Shown here one piece after another: positions 26,757-34,644 of a stretch of DNA of 64,000 bases. Numbering within the stretch: position 1 is the stretch's first letter; each line of letters begins with the position of its first letter. The position numbers and the translations under genes were made by a program. The stretch is from JAWSVE01 sp050789445 (GTDB lineage Bacteria > Pseudomonadota > Gammaproteobacteria > Pseudomonadales > Cellvibrionaceae): assembly GCA_050789445.1 (NCBI GenBank), contig JAILXR010000001.1, forward strand, positions 3,038,001 to 3,102,000, written 5' to 3'. The notes under the pieces were generated by a model, which saw only the letters and a program-made list of their open reading frames with translations, had not been told where the DNA came from and did no database searches.

Positions 26757-27602
26757 CTACGGCGCTAGGATCGGCATTAGTAGTAAGTTCGAGGGGATTT
26801 GTTCTTTTGCCATGCGAATTCCTTTTGTGATTTCTGAGTTGTAATTATCAGAAAGCTTTTCCCATGATGTGTTTTCCTTTGACCAACGGAAGCTTTCTTT
26901 TCCGTCAACAGTTTGATAGAGGTATGCGACACGTCCAATTTTCAAAAAGTTAACACGTTGGTTGTCTGAGCTTGAATTCAATAAAGCGCCTTCATAAGAT
27001 TCAATGGTGAGGCCGTAATCATTTTCAATTTGATAGGCTTCAAGTACCCGACGATATTTTTCGGCGTTAGACACGTTGCTGTCAGAAAATAATGAACGCA
27101 AGCGTACAATCCGTTGTTGTCTTTTATCTAATAAGAAGGGTTGATCTAAGGCGATAAAGTTTTCTAGGGCATCAATCATGTCTGACATGAGAGGAACTAT
27201 ATTTTTTTCTAAGTCACCAACTCTTCCAATTTGGTCTCGTAATATGTCTGCTTCGTTCTTTTGTGAGACAACTATGTCGCTTAGGTTTTCATTGTATTTT
27301 TCGAGTTGTTTTTTTTGATTGAGCGCGATTCTATATTGATGTGTTAATTGCAAACGCTGATCATCTAGCGACTCTATTTTTTTCTGCGCAGACACTCCCT
27401 TTTCTAGCTTCTCTAATTCAATCTGCTTGAGCTCTTGGAGTGTGGTTGCCACAGAAATTGATGGCAGAAAAATAGCGATTGCTATCACTAGCGATGCAGA
27501 AAGAAATATAGATTTCCTGAGTGGAGGAGGGGTATCTGTACTGTGTGCTGCTGTGAATAAATTGCTGATGTCGCCGCTTTTAACGTTTATTGGATTTTGC
27601 AT
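26757..27602 (-). CDS. DUF3450 periplasmic coiled-coil protein, first gene of the TonB2-type operon
   Basis: A 281-residue exported protein with a hydrophobic signal segment (SIFLSASLVIAIAIFLPS) and a long coiled coil (LQELKQIELEKLEKGVSAQK onward). A conserved domain follows: RIVRLRSLFSDSNVSNAEKY, YRRVLEAYQIENDYG and RVAYLYQTVDG. This is the DUF3450 family found upstream of ttpC in Vibrio and relatives. Its job is unknown but is linked to the TonB2 complex by constant association. The ATG at 27602 is preferred to GTG at 27608 because AGAGG lies closer to ideal spacing. Confidence 0.82.
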   Translation of the reverse strand: MQNPINVKSGDISNLFTAAHSTDTPPPLRKSIFLSASLVIAIAIFLPSISVATTLQELKQIELEKLEKGVSAQKKIESLDDQRLQLTHQYRIALNQKKQLEKYNENLSDIVVSQKNEADILRDQIGRVGDLEKNIVPLMSDMIDALENFIALDQPFLLDKRQQRIVRLRSLFSDSNVSNAEKYRRVLEAYQIENDYGLTIESYEGALLNSSSDNQRVNFLKIGRVAYLYQTVDGKESFRWSKENTSWEKLSDNYNSEITKGIRMAKEQIPSNLLLMPILAP

Positions 27603-27628
27603 ATGCACCTCTAATGTTGGTTTTTTAA

Positions 27629-27650
27629 CTTAGTGTTATTTTTGTAGCAT
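27629..27650 (-). promoter_or_regulatory. Candidate BlaI operator in the TonB2 operon leader
   Basis: On the minus strand this 22-base element ends TAACACTAAG and matches 18 of 22 positions of the element upstream of blaI (27838-27859), in the same orientation relative to each gene. It lies just upstream of the DUF3450 ribosome site. A TTGACA is present on the minus strand at 27687-27682. The operator role is inferred from its duplication beside a BlaI gene. Confidence 0.45.
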
Positions 27651-27820
27651 CTGGATATAAAACTAGCATCGAGAGTGAAGGTGTCAAGGTTTTTTGTTCG
27701 TTTTTGTTAAGAAAGGTCTCGGTAGAGGTTGAAATTGGTAAAAATATAGAAATTAAAATTATTTTAACTTATTGATTTTATTGCGTTTAAATATGATTTA
27801 AAAATAAACTAGCTGAGCCT

Positions 27821-27859
27821 TTGACAGATTTACACTTTTGTTATAAAACTAACACTAAG
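27821..27859 (+). promoter_or_regulatory. Promoter and candidate autoregulatory operator of blaI
   Basis: TTGACA at 27821-27826 and TATAAA at 27842-27847 are separated by 15 bases, shorter than optimal. The element at 27838-27859, ending TAACACTAAG, overlaps the -10 and likely start point, which is where a BlaI-type repressor would bind. Its partner lies in the divergent leader at 27629-27650. Confidence 0.45.
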
Positions 27860-27926
27860 CGATAAAAATAGCGTCTGAATCCGAGAAAGACGATTATTGA
27901 GTCATTAGCTATAGAGGGTATATTAG

Positions 27927-28337
27927 TTGGTTAAAAATCACTTACTTCAATTGAGTCGTCGACAACGACAAATAATGGATATCTTGTATCGGCAAGGTGA
28001 AAGCTCCGCTGAAGATATCCGAGAGAAGCTTCCTGATCCTCCCAGTAATTCGGCCGTGCGAGCCATGCTTTCTACGCTAAAACAAAAAGAGTTCATTCGC
28101 TCAAGGGAGGAGAACTTCCGATATGTTTATTCGCCGGCGATAGAAAAAGGCGCGGCACAGCAAACAGCCTTGGATCGACTGGTGAATACTTTTTTTGGGG
28201 GGTCAACAGCAGCAGCTGTCAATGCGCTTCTAGGAATGCAGTCAGAGGGGATGTCAGAAGAAGAGCTTAATGATTTAAAAACGATTATTGATAATGCAAA
28301 GAAAGAAGAATCTGAAATAGAAAGCGATAGGAAATAG
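27927..28337 (+). CDS. blaI: BlaI/MecI/CopY-family transcriptional repressor
   Basis: A 136-residue winged-helix repressor: LSRRQRQIMDILYRQGESSA, then the recognition helix SNSAVRAMLSTLKQKEFI and the wing EENFRYVYSPAIEK. A C-terminal dimerisation helix follows (LVNTFFGGSTAAAVNALL, EELNDLKTIIDNAKKEE). This is the repressor that BlaR1-type M56 proteases inactivate. Translation appears to start at TTG 27927 with GAGGG nine bases upstream; no ATG lies near. It is followed by the M56-TonB gene, so the pair should form a signalling module. Confidence 0.88.
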   Translation: MVKNHLLQLSRRQRQIMDILYRQGESSAEDIREKLPDPPSNSAVRAMLSTLKQKEFIRSREENFRYVYSPAIEKGAAQQTALDRLVNTFFGGSTAAAVNALLGMQSEGMSEEELNDLKTIIDNAKKEESEIESDRK

Positions 28338-28436
28338 CGATACCAATAGTAATAAAAGAACAGCAATAATAAATTGGGCTAGCCGTATAAAATTATTCAT
28401 AAATAAAAATACGGCGATTGATAGGAAGATGCTTTT

Positions 28437-30506
28437 ATGGAAATGATTTCTATGAAAAATAATTTTCTCGACTTAATCTTTCAAGAGGATGGTTCACTTC
28501 AGTTTTTGGGTGAGCTACTTGTATTCAATGTACGTGCTGTTTTTCTGTTAGCCTTTTGTTTGTTGATCTTACGCTTCATAACAATGTCAGCTTCAACGCG
28601 GCACGTTATTTTAGCGACGGCACTAATGTCCACAGCGCTACTTCCTTTCTATGCTAAAATATTCCCTTCCGTTGATATTGTTCTCGAAACGTCAAAAGAT
28701 AATCCATCATTCATTGATAAATCGATGATGCAATTATTTGAGATCACAGATAAGTTTTCATTTGAACCAGAAAAAAATACCATGTCAACTTTAAGTGACT
28801 TTGAGGTCGTATTGCCGGTATCTTCGGGAGGTGATGTAGGTCTTCATGATTTTCAATTAGAGCCTTTAAGTTATTCGGATGTGGATTGGTCGTACTATTT
28901 GTTGGCGGCATATTTCTCTGGAATAATTTTCCTTTTGGCAAAAGTTTTGTGGAGCAATTTTGTTGTTTTTTTAGTTGTGACGTCTGCTGTGCCTTGCGCG
29001 CAAAATCTCTGGCAAAAAACAGTCGATAAATATTGCTTAAGTTTTTGGATTCGAAAGCAGGTTGAAGTTCGATTTAGTAAAGCTGTTATGTCCCCAGTGA
29101 CGTGGGGTTTTTTCAATCCCGTTATTTTAATACCTGATGATGCGGTCAATTGGTCTGAAGAATTAGTAAAAAGTACTGTGCTTCATGAACTAGCCCATGT
29201 TAAGCGAGCCGATTGGTTGGTTAAGCAGGTGGTCAGATGTATTTGTGCAATCTATTGGTTTAATCCTTATATTTGGCGTGTTTTCCGTAAAATGATGAGC
29301 AATCTAGAAACAGCCGCAGATGATATGGCGTTATCCGCAGGGCTAAATAAGACCTCTTATGCTGGTGATTTAGTGTCAGTTATTGAGAAGTTGGGTCAGC
29401 CTCGGGCTTTGAATTTTTCGGCTGTTGGTATGGCATCTGTTCGTAGCGAGCTGGGGCAAAGAATCGAATTTATATTGAACCCTAAAAATAGTCATGCACA
29501 AACTTCGATCTTTGGTTTTATGTTTTCTGTGTTCGTGATGTTTGGGGTTATTGTTCCACTTGCGAGTTTTCAGCCAAATTTCCAGCAAAAAATTATTGGT
29601 GAAGAAATTGTTGATGATGTGCCACAAAGCAATAAAAAAGATTTAAGTAGTCGCTATTCTGAATCGAATGATTTGAATGGTTCGGTGCCTTATTATGCTG
29701 TAGATAGATTTCTTCTGAGTCAAAAAGAATTATTATTTGAAGAGTACTCAGCAATATTGGCTGGTCTGTCGGCGCATGAAAAAAATGTTAACGATAACGT
29801 TCTCCCCAAAGAAAAAATTGTAGATTTGCCTGCTAAGTCGGTGATGGTTATAACGGTAGAAAAGATTAAAAATTTAAAAGAGAGTCATGCATCTAGTCGA
29901 ACCAGCTCGGGCATCGTTGACGGTGTTGCTGAGGATGTTAACGGTAGGGTGGCTTCTCAGGTTGTTAGTGTTCAACTTGATGAGGGCTCTTTAAATGCTG
30001 CTGGTCAAAATGTGGCGAATGCTAATAAGCTTAAAGTTTCAACATTAGAAAGTACACTTGAAGGAAAAGGTAATAGCGCAGAATCAGCTGTAGATATTCA
30101 ATTTAATAAAGGCAGTATCGCTAGCGATAAACATAATTTACTGGTCGCTTTTTTAAAAGATGTGGGTGTTAGTAATGGCGGCATTAATAGCGAGAAAATT
30201 AATACTGTTAAGCCGCGCCGGATTGTGACGCCAAAGTATCCAGAGTCCGCTCGACGAAGAGGGATAGAAGGAGAGGTGGTAGTTAGGTATCAAGTTGATA
30301 GCTCGGGACAAATAGTTAATCCAATGATTATAGAAGCAAGTCCAAAGGGAGTTTTTGACAAGTCAGTGATAAAAGCGCTTTCGCGTTCCTCTTACTATGT
30401 GCCTGCATCCAGCTCTCGTTCCAGTTCTCAGTCGCCAACCAAGAATGCTGATATAACAACAGTGGAGCAAGTGCAGGAACTGTATAAATTTGTTCTAGAC
30501 GCTTAA
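28437..30506 (+). CDS. BlaR1-type M56 metallopeptidase fused to a C-terminal TonB domain
   Basis: A 689-residue inner-membrane protein. Membrane helices lie at about 30-50, 55-72, 153-180 and 355-375. The zinc protease motif HELAH is at residues 250-254, and the downstream glutamate is probably in NLETAADDMALSAG. After the last helix comes a long polar periplasmic linker (about 380-590). A TonB C-terminal domain follows at 593-655 (PRRIVTPKYPESARRRGIEG, then NPMIIEASPKGVFDKSVIKAL). The penicillin-binding sensor domain of true BlaR1 is absent, so beta-lactam sensing is not supported. Probably cleaves BlaI in response to a periplasmic signal. Confidence 0.85.
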   Translation: MEMISMKNNFLDLIFQEDGSLQFLGELLVFNVRAVFLLAFCLLILRFITMSASTRHVILATALMSTALLPFYAKIFPSVDIVLETSKDNPSFIDKSMMQLFEITDKFSFEPEKNTMSTLSDFEVVLPVSSGGDVGLHDFQLEPLSYSDVDWSYYLLAAYFSGIIFLLAKVLWSNFVVFLVVTSAVPCAQNLWQKTVDKYCLSFWIRKQVEVRFSKAVMSPVTWGFFNPVILIPDDAVNWSEELVKSTVLHELAHVKRADWLVKQVVRCICAIYWFNPYIWRVFRKMMSNLETAADDMALSAGLNKTSYAGDLVSVIEKLGQPRALNFSAVGMASVRSELGQRIEFILNPKNSHAQTSIFGFMFSVFVMFGVIVPLASFQPNFQQKIIGEEIVDDVPQSNKKDLSSRYSESNDLNGSVPYYAVDRFLLSQKELLFEEYSAILAGLSAHEKNVNDNVLPKEKIVDLPAKSVMVITVEKIKNLKESHASSRTSSGIVDGVAEDVNGRVASQVVSVQLDEGSLNAAGQNVANANKLKVSTLESTLEGKGNSAESAVDIQFNKGSIASDKHNLLVAFLKDVGVSNGGINSEKINTVKPRRIVTPKYPESARRRGIEGEVVVRYQVDSSGQIVNPMIIEASPKGVFDKSVIKALSRSSYYVPASSSRSSSQSPTKNADITTVEQVQELYKFVLDA

Positions 30507-30708
30507 CCCGCTTTGCTCTCTATTATTCTTGCGCCAGCTGGTGCATTACCGTACAATTCCCGCCCCTAAAACTATACGACACGAGTACAAAAGAGCTCTT
30601 TCGGTCAAATAATAGTGTAATTAGCTGCTTTTTAGCACTTTTTATGAAGGATTTGATATCAAAGGCCGCTTAGTGACGTCCATATTAACTTTTGAAATTG
30701 GAGCAAGT

Positions 30709-31023
30709 ATGTACGCTGTTATTACTGCCGGTGGCAAACAACACCGTGTAATTGAGGGTGAGACCCTTAAGTTAGAAAAAATCAAAGACGTAGAGCCCGG
30801 TGCTACTATCGATTTTGATGAAGTATTAATGATCGCGAATGGCGATGACGTTAAAATTGGCGCTCCTGTTGTTGCTGGCGCTAAAGTCACTGCTGAAATC
30901 CTGAGTCATGGTCGTCATGATAAAGTGAAGATCATCAAATTCCGTCGTCGTAAGCATTCTATGAAGCGACAAGGTCATCGTCAGTGGTACACAGAAGTTA
31001 AAATCACTGGGATCAAAGGCTAA
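30709..31023 (+). CDS. rplU: 50S ribosomal protein L21
   Basis: Ribosomal large-subunit protein, 104 residues from MYAVITAGGKQHRVIEGETL to the C-terminal YTEVKITGIKG. The frame is open to 30673, but the ATG at 30709, with GGAG upstream, gives the normal N-terminus and length. First gene of rplU-rpmA. Confidence 0.97.
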   Translation: MYAVITAGGKQHRVIEGETLKLEKIKDVEPGATIDFDEVLMIANGDDVKIGAPVVAGAKVTAEILSHGRHDKVKIIKFRRRKHSMKRQGHRQWYTEVKITGIKG

Positions 31024-31144
31024 TACTATTTAGCTGATTAATATAATTGAGAAAATTGAACGAATTAGCTCCTTCAAAATTAAATAAAGTATTGATGCAG
31101 CTGATTTAGATGAATACAACGAATTAGAAAAGTAGGAGCAAGTC

Positions 31145-31402
31145 ATGGCTCATAAGAAAGCTGGTGGTAGTACCCGTAATGGTCGCGATTCCGAGAGTAA
31201 ACGCTTAGGCGTTAAAATTTTTGGCGACCAAAAAGTTGTAGCTGGAAACATTATTGTTCGTCAGCGCGGCACTCGATTTCACCCAGGGGTGAATGTTGGT
31301 ATCGGTAAAGACCACACTTTGTTCGCTAAAGCAGATGGCGAAGTTAAGTTTGAAGTGAAAGGCCCGAAAAACCGTAAATTTGTAAATGTGGTTAGCGCCT
31401 AA
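31145..31402 (+). CDS. rpmA: 50S ribosomal protein L27
   Basis: Ribosomal large-subunit protein of 85 residues beginning MAHKKAGGSTRNGRDSESKR, with the conserved RQRGTRFHPG and GKDHTLFAKADG. The N-terminus reaches the peptidyl-transferase centre. GGAG precedes the ATG. Confidence 0.98.
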   Translation: MAHKKAGGSTRNGRDSESKRLGVKIFGDQKVVAGNIIVRQRGTRFHPGVNVGIGKDHTLFAKADGEVKFEVKGPKNRKFVNVVSA

Positions 31403-31413
31403 GTAAATTAAAG

Positions 31414-31440
31414 AGCTCTAACCCGATGTTGGGGCTTTTT
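31414..31440 (+). terminator. First terminator after rpmA
   Basis: AGCTCTAAC (31414-31422) pairs with GTTGGGGCT (31428-31436), including two G-U pairs, and is followed by a T tract. Confidence 0.7.
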
Positions 31441-31490
31441 GAAGTTTGCTATTTAGGTTGATCTAAAACATCAAAGCAAAATAAAACATT

Positions 31491-31522
31491 AAAAAGCCCC
31501 GTCTCAATAGATGGGGCTTTTT
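31491..31522. terminator. Second terminator after rpmA
   Basis: AAAAAGCCCC (31491-31500) pairs with GGGGCTTTTT (31513-31522). The A and T tails on both sides make it potentially bidirectional. With the preceding hairpin it separates rplU-rpmA from obgE. Confidence 0.88.
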
Positions 31523-31603
31523 GTTATAGGTCCAAGTAAGTTACATTGAGCGCTATTGGCTTTTTGAAATCAAAAGGCTCAGGCGTGAGGATAGAGTAAT
31601 CTT

Positions 31604-32812
31604 ATGAAATTTGTCGACGAAGCACCAATTTCTGTCGAAGCGGGTAAGGGCGGTAATGGCTGTCTCAGCTTTCGTCGAGAAAAATATATTCCTCACGGTG
31701 GGCCAGATGGTGGCGACGGTGGTGACGGTGGTAGTGTGTATCTAGAGGCCGATGAGGCTATTAATACATTGGTTGATTACCGTTATCAGCCAAACTACAG
31801 AGCTGAAAGTGGTAAAACAGGTTCTGGTGGAAATCGAACCGGCCCAAAGGGCGAAGATTTAGTGTTAAGAGTGCCCATAGGTACAACCGTTATTGATGTT
31901 GATGCCGGTGAAGTGTTGGGCGACTTAAAAGAAGATGGAGAGCGATTGTTAGTTGCTCAAGGTGGTTTTCACGGTTTAGGAAATACACGCTATAAGTCGA
32001 GTGTGAATCGAGCGCCACGACAAACCTCACCGGGTTCTGATGGTGAAGCGAAAAATTTAAAATTAGAGCTCAAAGTGTTGGCGGATGTTGGATTGCTCGG
32101 TTTGCCGAATGCGGGTAAATCAACTTTCATTCGTGCCGTTTCTGCAGCAAAACCAAAAGTTGCTGATTATCCTTTTACAACGCTAGTGCCTAACTTGGGT
32201 GTTGTAAAAGTTCAAAAGCATCGGAGTTTTGTTGTTGCAGATATTCCTGGTTTGATCAGTGGTGCTGCAGAGGGTGCAGGTTTAGGTATTCGATTCTTGA
32301 AGCATTTAACGCGCTGCCGTTTGTTGTTGCACATTGTTGATATGGCTCCATTTGATGAGTCGGATCCGGCGGAAAACTTCCAAGCTATTCAGGAAGAGTT
32401 GTTGCGTTTCAGTCCGACCTTGGCAGAGCGAGGGCAGTGGTTATTGCTGAATAAAATAGATTTAATACCTGCTGAAGAAGTTGATCAGCGATGCGATGAT
32501 TTTTTGAAAGAAGTTGGGTTTACGGGTCCAGTTTTTAAAGTATCAGCTATTAGTAAAACAGGCACAGAGCCTTTGTGTGGCAATATTTTAAATTATTTAG
32601 AAGAATGCTGGGAAGACGAAGCGCAAAATCCAGAACTTGCGGAAGCTGAAGTGAAAGCTCAAATACAAATGCAAAAAGAAGCTAGGGATAGAATTGAAGA
32701 GCTTCAAGAGCGACGTCGAGCAGAAAGGATTGCAGCTAAGGAAGGTTCGCAGGATGATGATGACTTCGACGATGACGATGATCATGATATGGAACTTATC
32801 TATACGCCATAA
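31604..32812 (+). CDS. obgE: Obg family ribosome-assembly GTPase
   Basis: Essential GTPase for large-subunit maturation and stress control. The glycine-rich Obg fold (GKGGNGCLSFRREKYIPHGG, GGDGGDGGSVYLEAD) spans residues 1-158. The GTPase domain has GLPNAGKST (G1), DYPFTTLVPNLG (G2), DIPGLISGA (G3), NKIDL (G4) and a final VSAIS element. The 402-residue protein ends in an acidic DDDDFDDDDD tail, as in related species. Confidence 0.97.
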   Translation: MKFVDEAPISVEAGKGGNGCLSFRREKYIPHGGPDGGDGGDGGSVYLEADEAINTLVDYRYQPNYRAESGKTGSGGNRTGPKGEDLVLRVPIGTTVIDVDAGEVLGDLKEDGERLLVAQGGFHGLGNTRYKSSVNRAPRQTSPGSDGEAKNLKLELKVLADVGLLGLPNAGKSTFIRAVSAAKPKVADYPFTTLVPNLGVVKVQKHRSFVVADIPGLISGAAEGAGLGIRFLKHLTRCRLLLHIVDMAPFDESDPAENFQAIQEELLRFSPTLAERGQWLLLNKIDLIPAEEVDQRCDDFLKEVGFTGPVFKVSAISKTGTEPLCGNILNYLEECWEDEAQNPELAEAEVKAQIQMQKEARDRIEELQERRRAERIAAKEGSQDDDDFDDDDDHDMELIYTP

Positions 32813-32901
32813 AAGAAACATTATAGTTGTTCGAATATATGGTTTAGCTTTATTGAGATTGGAAAATAAAATTAAAATAAATTAAACAGAAAGAAAAATA
32901 G

Positions 32902-34023
32902 ATGAGCGCGTTAAGTTCAAAAAAAAATACTCGTCGATGGGTCATAAAAATTGGTAGTGCATTATTAACTAACAATGGCCGTGGTTTAGATGCCGAAGCG
33001 ATTGCAGCTTGGGTTGAACAGATGGCGGCGCTAGCTGGCGAAGACATTGAATTTGTTTTGGTGTCGTCCGGAGCTGTTGCAGCAGGTATGACGCGTTTAG
33101 GTTGGACGGTTCGTCCAAGTGCAATTCACGAGTTGCAAGCCGCTGCTGCAGTTGGGCAAATGGGTTTAGTGCAAACGTACGAACAAGCCTTTCAAAAATA
33201 CCAAAGACACACGGCACAAGTGCTTGTCGATCACGATGATCTTTCTGATCGTCAGCGTTATTTAAATGCGCGTTCAACATTGCTGACACTGCTACGTTTG
33301 AATGTTGTTCCTATCGTGAATGAAAATGACACTGTTGTGACAGATGAAATACGCTTCGGTGACAACGACACACTAGCAGCGTTAATTGCAAATTTAGTGG
33401 ATGCAGATACCTTGGTAATTTTGACTGACCAAGATGGTATGTATGACGAAGACCCTCGAAATAATCCCAATGCAAAATTGCTGTCGCAAGCCAGCGTAGA
33501 AGATTCTCGTTTAACGTCGATGGCGAGCGAGGGTGGGGCGCTTGGCCGTGGTGGGATGATCACTAAAGTGCGTGCAGCAAAATTAGCGGCGCGATCAGGC
33601 GCGAATACCATCATTGTGGGCGGAAAAATTCCTGATGTTTTAAAGCGGCTAGCGAAAGGCGATGAGATAGGGACTTTGTTGACGGCAGCTCAGCAACCAC
33701 AGGCGGCAAGAAAATTGTGGTTGGCAGGGCAGTTACAAACTAGAGGATCGTTAGTGTTAGATGATGGAGCCGTAAAGTTTTTAACGGAAAAAGGTAAAAG
33801 CTTATTACCTGTCGGTGTGAAATCTCTCAAAGGAGAGTTTCGTCGAGGCGATATGGTGATTTGTGAGACTCAGCAGGGCGTTGAAGTAGCTCGAGGTTTG
33901 GTGAACTACAGTAGCGATGAAGCTGAGAAAATTTTGGGGCAGGCAAGCGATAAAATACAGTCGATTCTAGGATATTTGGATGACGAGGAATTGATTCATC
34001 GAGATAACTTGGTATTGATTTAA
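32902..34023 (+). CDS. proB: Glutamate 5-kinase
   Basis: First enzyme of proline synthesis, phosphorylating glutamate. The amino-acid kinase domain has VIKIGSALLTNNGRG near the N-terminus, FVLVSSGAVAAGM, IVNENDTVVTDEIRFGDND and LTDQDGMYDEDPR. A C-terminal PUA domain begins near residue 278 (GSLVLDDGAVKFLTEKGKSL). The 373-residue length is normal. It follows obgE by 89 bases, the common obgE-proB order. Confidence 0.96.
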   Translation: MSALSSKKNTRRWVIKIGSALLTNNGRGLDAEAIAAWVEQMAALAGEDIEFVLVSSGAVAAGMTRLGWTVRPSAIHELQAAAAVGQMGLVQTYEQAFQKYQRHTAQVLVDHDDLSDRQRYLNARSTLLTLLRLNVVPIVNENDTVVTDEIRFGDNDTLAALIANLVDADTLVILTDQDGMYDEDPRNNPNAKLLSQASVEDSRLTSMASEGGALGRGGMITKVRAAKLAARSGANTIIVGGKIPDVLKRLAKGDEIGTLLTAAQQPQAARKLWLAGQLQTRGSLVLDDGAVKFLTEKGKSLLPVGVKSLKGEFRRGDMVICETQQGVEVARGLVNYSSDEAEKILGQASDKIQSILGYLDDEELIHRDNLVLI

Positions 34024-34106
34024 CATTGGGGCGGTAAAAGTTGGGAAGAATGAATTGCCAGTATGGCTTCCCAAAAAGAGGTATGCGCCAAGAAAGCTGA
34101 CTTAAC

Positions 34107-34144
34107 AAAAAGCCCCTAGCGATTTTTCGTCAGGGGCTTTTTTA
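34107..34144. terminator. Bidirectional terminator between proB and rpsT
   Basis: AAAAAGCCCCT (34107-34117) pairs with AGGGGCTTTTT (34132-34142), with a T-rich tail rightward and an A-rich flank that serves leftward rpsT transcripts. Confidence 0.9.
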
Positions 34145-34213
34145 TATTTGCTCGCTAGTGCTCATGTGTTGCAAATAATTTTACGGATGAGCGCTAGTGC
34201 TATCGGCTCAATC

Positions 34214-34480
34214 TTAAGCGGCTAATGCTTTAATTTGAGCGTTAAGGCGGCTCTTGTGACGAGCAGCTTTGTTTTTGGCGATGATGCCTTTGTCTGCCAT
34301 GCGATCAAGAACAGGTACGGCAGCAGTATAGGCTTCAGCAGCGGCAGTAGCGTCTTTAGCTTCAATGGCAGCTATAACCTTCTTAAGGTATGTGCGGACC
34401 ATTGAGCGAAGGCTGGCATTGTGCGCGCGGCGTTTCACGTTCTGGCGAGCACGTTTTTTAGATTGAGGAAAGTTAGCCAC
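34214..34480 (-). CDS. rpsT: 30S ribosomal protein S20
   Basis: An 88-residue ribosomal protein with the basic N-terminus ANFPQSKKRARQNVKRRAHN and the helical C-terminus ADKGIIAKNKAARHKSRLN. It is a single gene with its own GGAG-like ribosome site. Confidence 0.97.
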   Translation of the reverse strand: MANFPQSKKRARQNVKRRAHNASLRSMVRTYLKKVIAAIEAKDATAAAEAYTAAVPVLDRMADKGIIAKNKAARHKSRLNAQIKALAA

Positions 34481-34644
34481 GAGAGCTCCTGTGTATGTAT
34501 AACAATAATTTGAGGCGCGACATTATGCCGGTTTTGTATCCATAGTCAAGACTGTAGGCAGTAATACCTGTTATTGAAAAGATAAGGGCGCATAAGTTCC
34601 ATTTTTGAAGGTTTTTGCTGGAGATGGGGAAGGCAGTATTGACA

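Noticed and set aside
28437..30506. M56 protein as a beta-lactam resistance sensor
   Set aside because: No penicillin-binding sensor domain and no beta-lactamase gene nearby.
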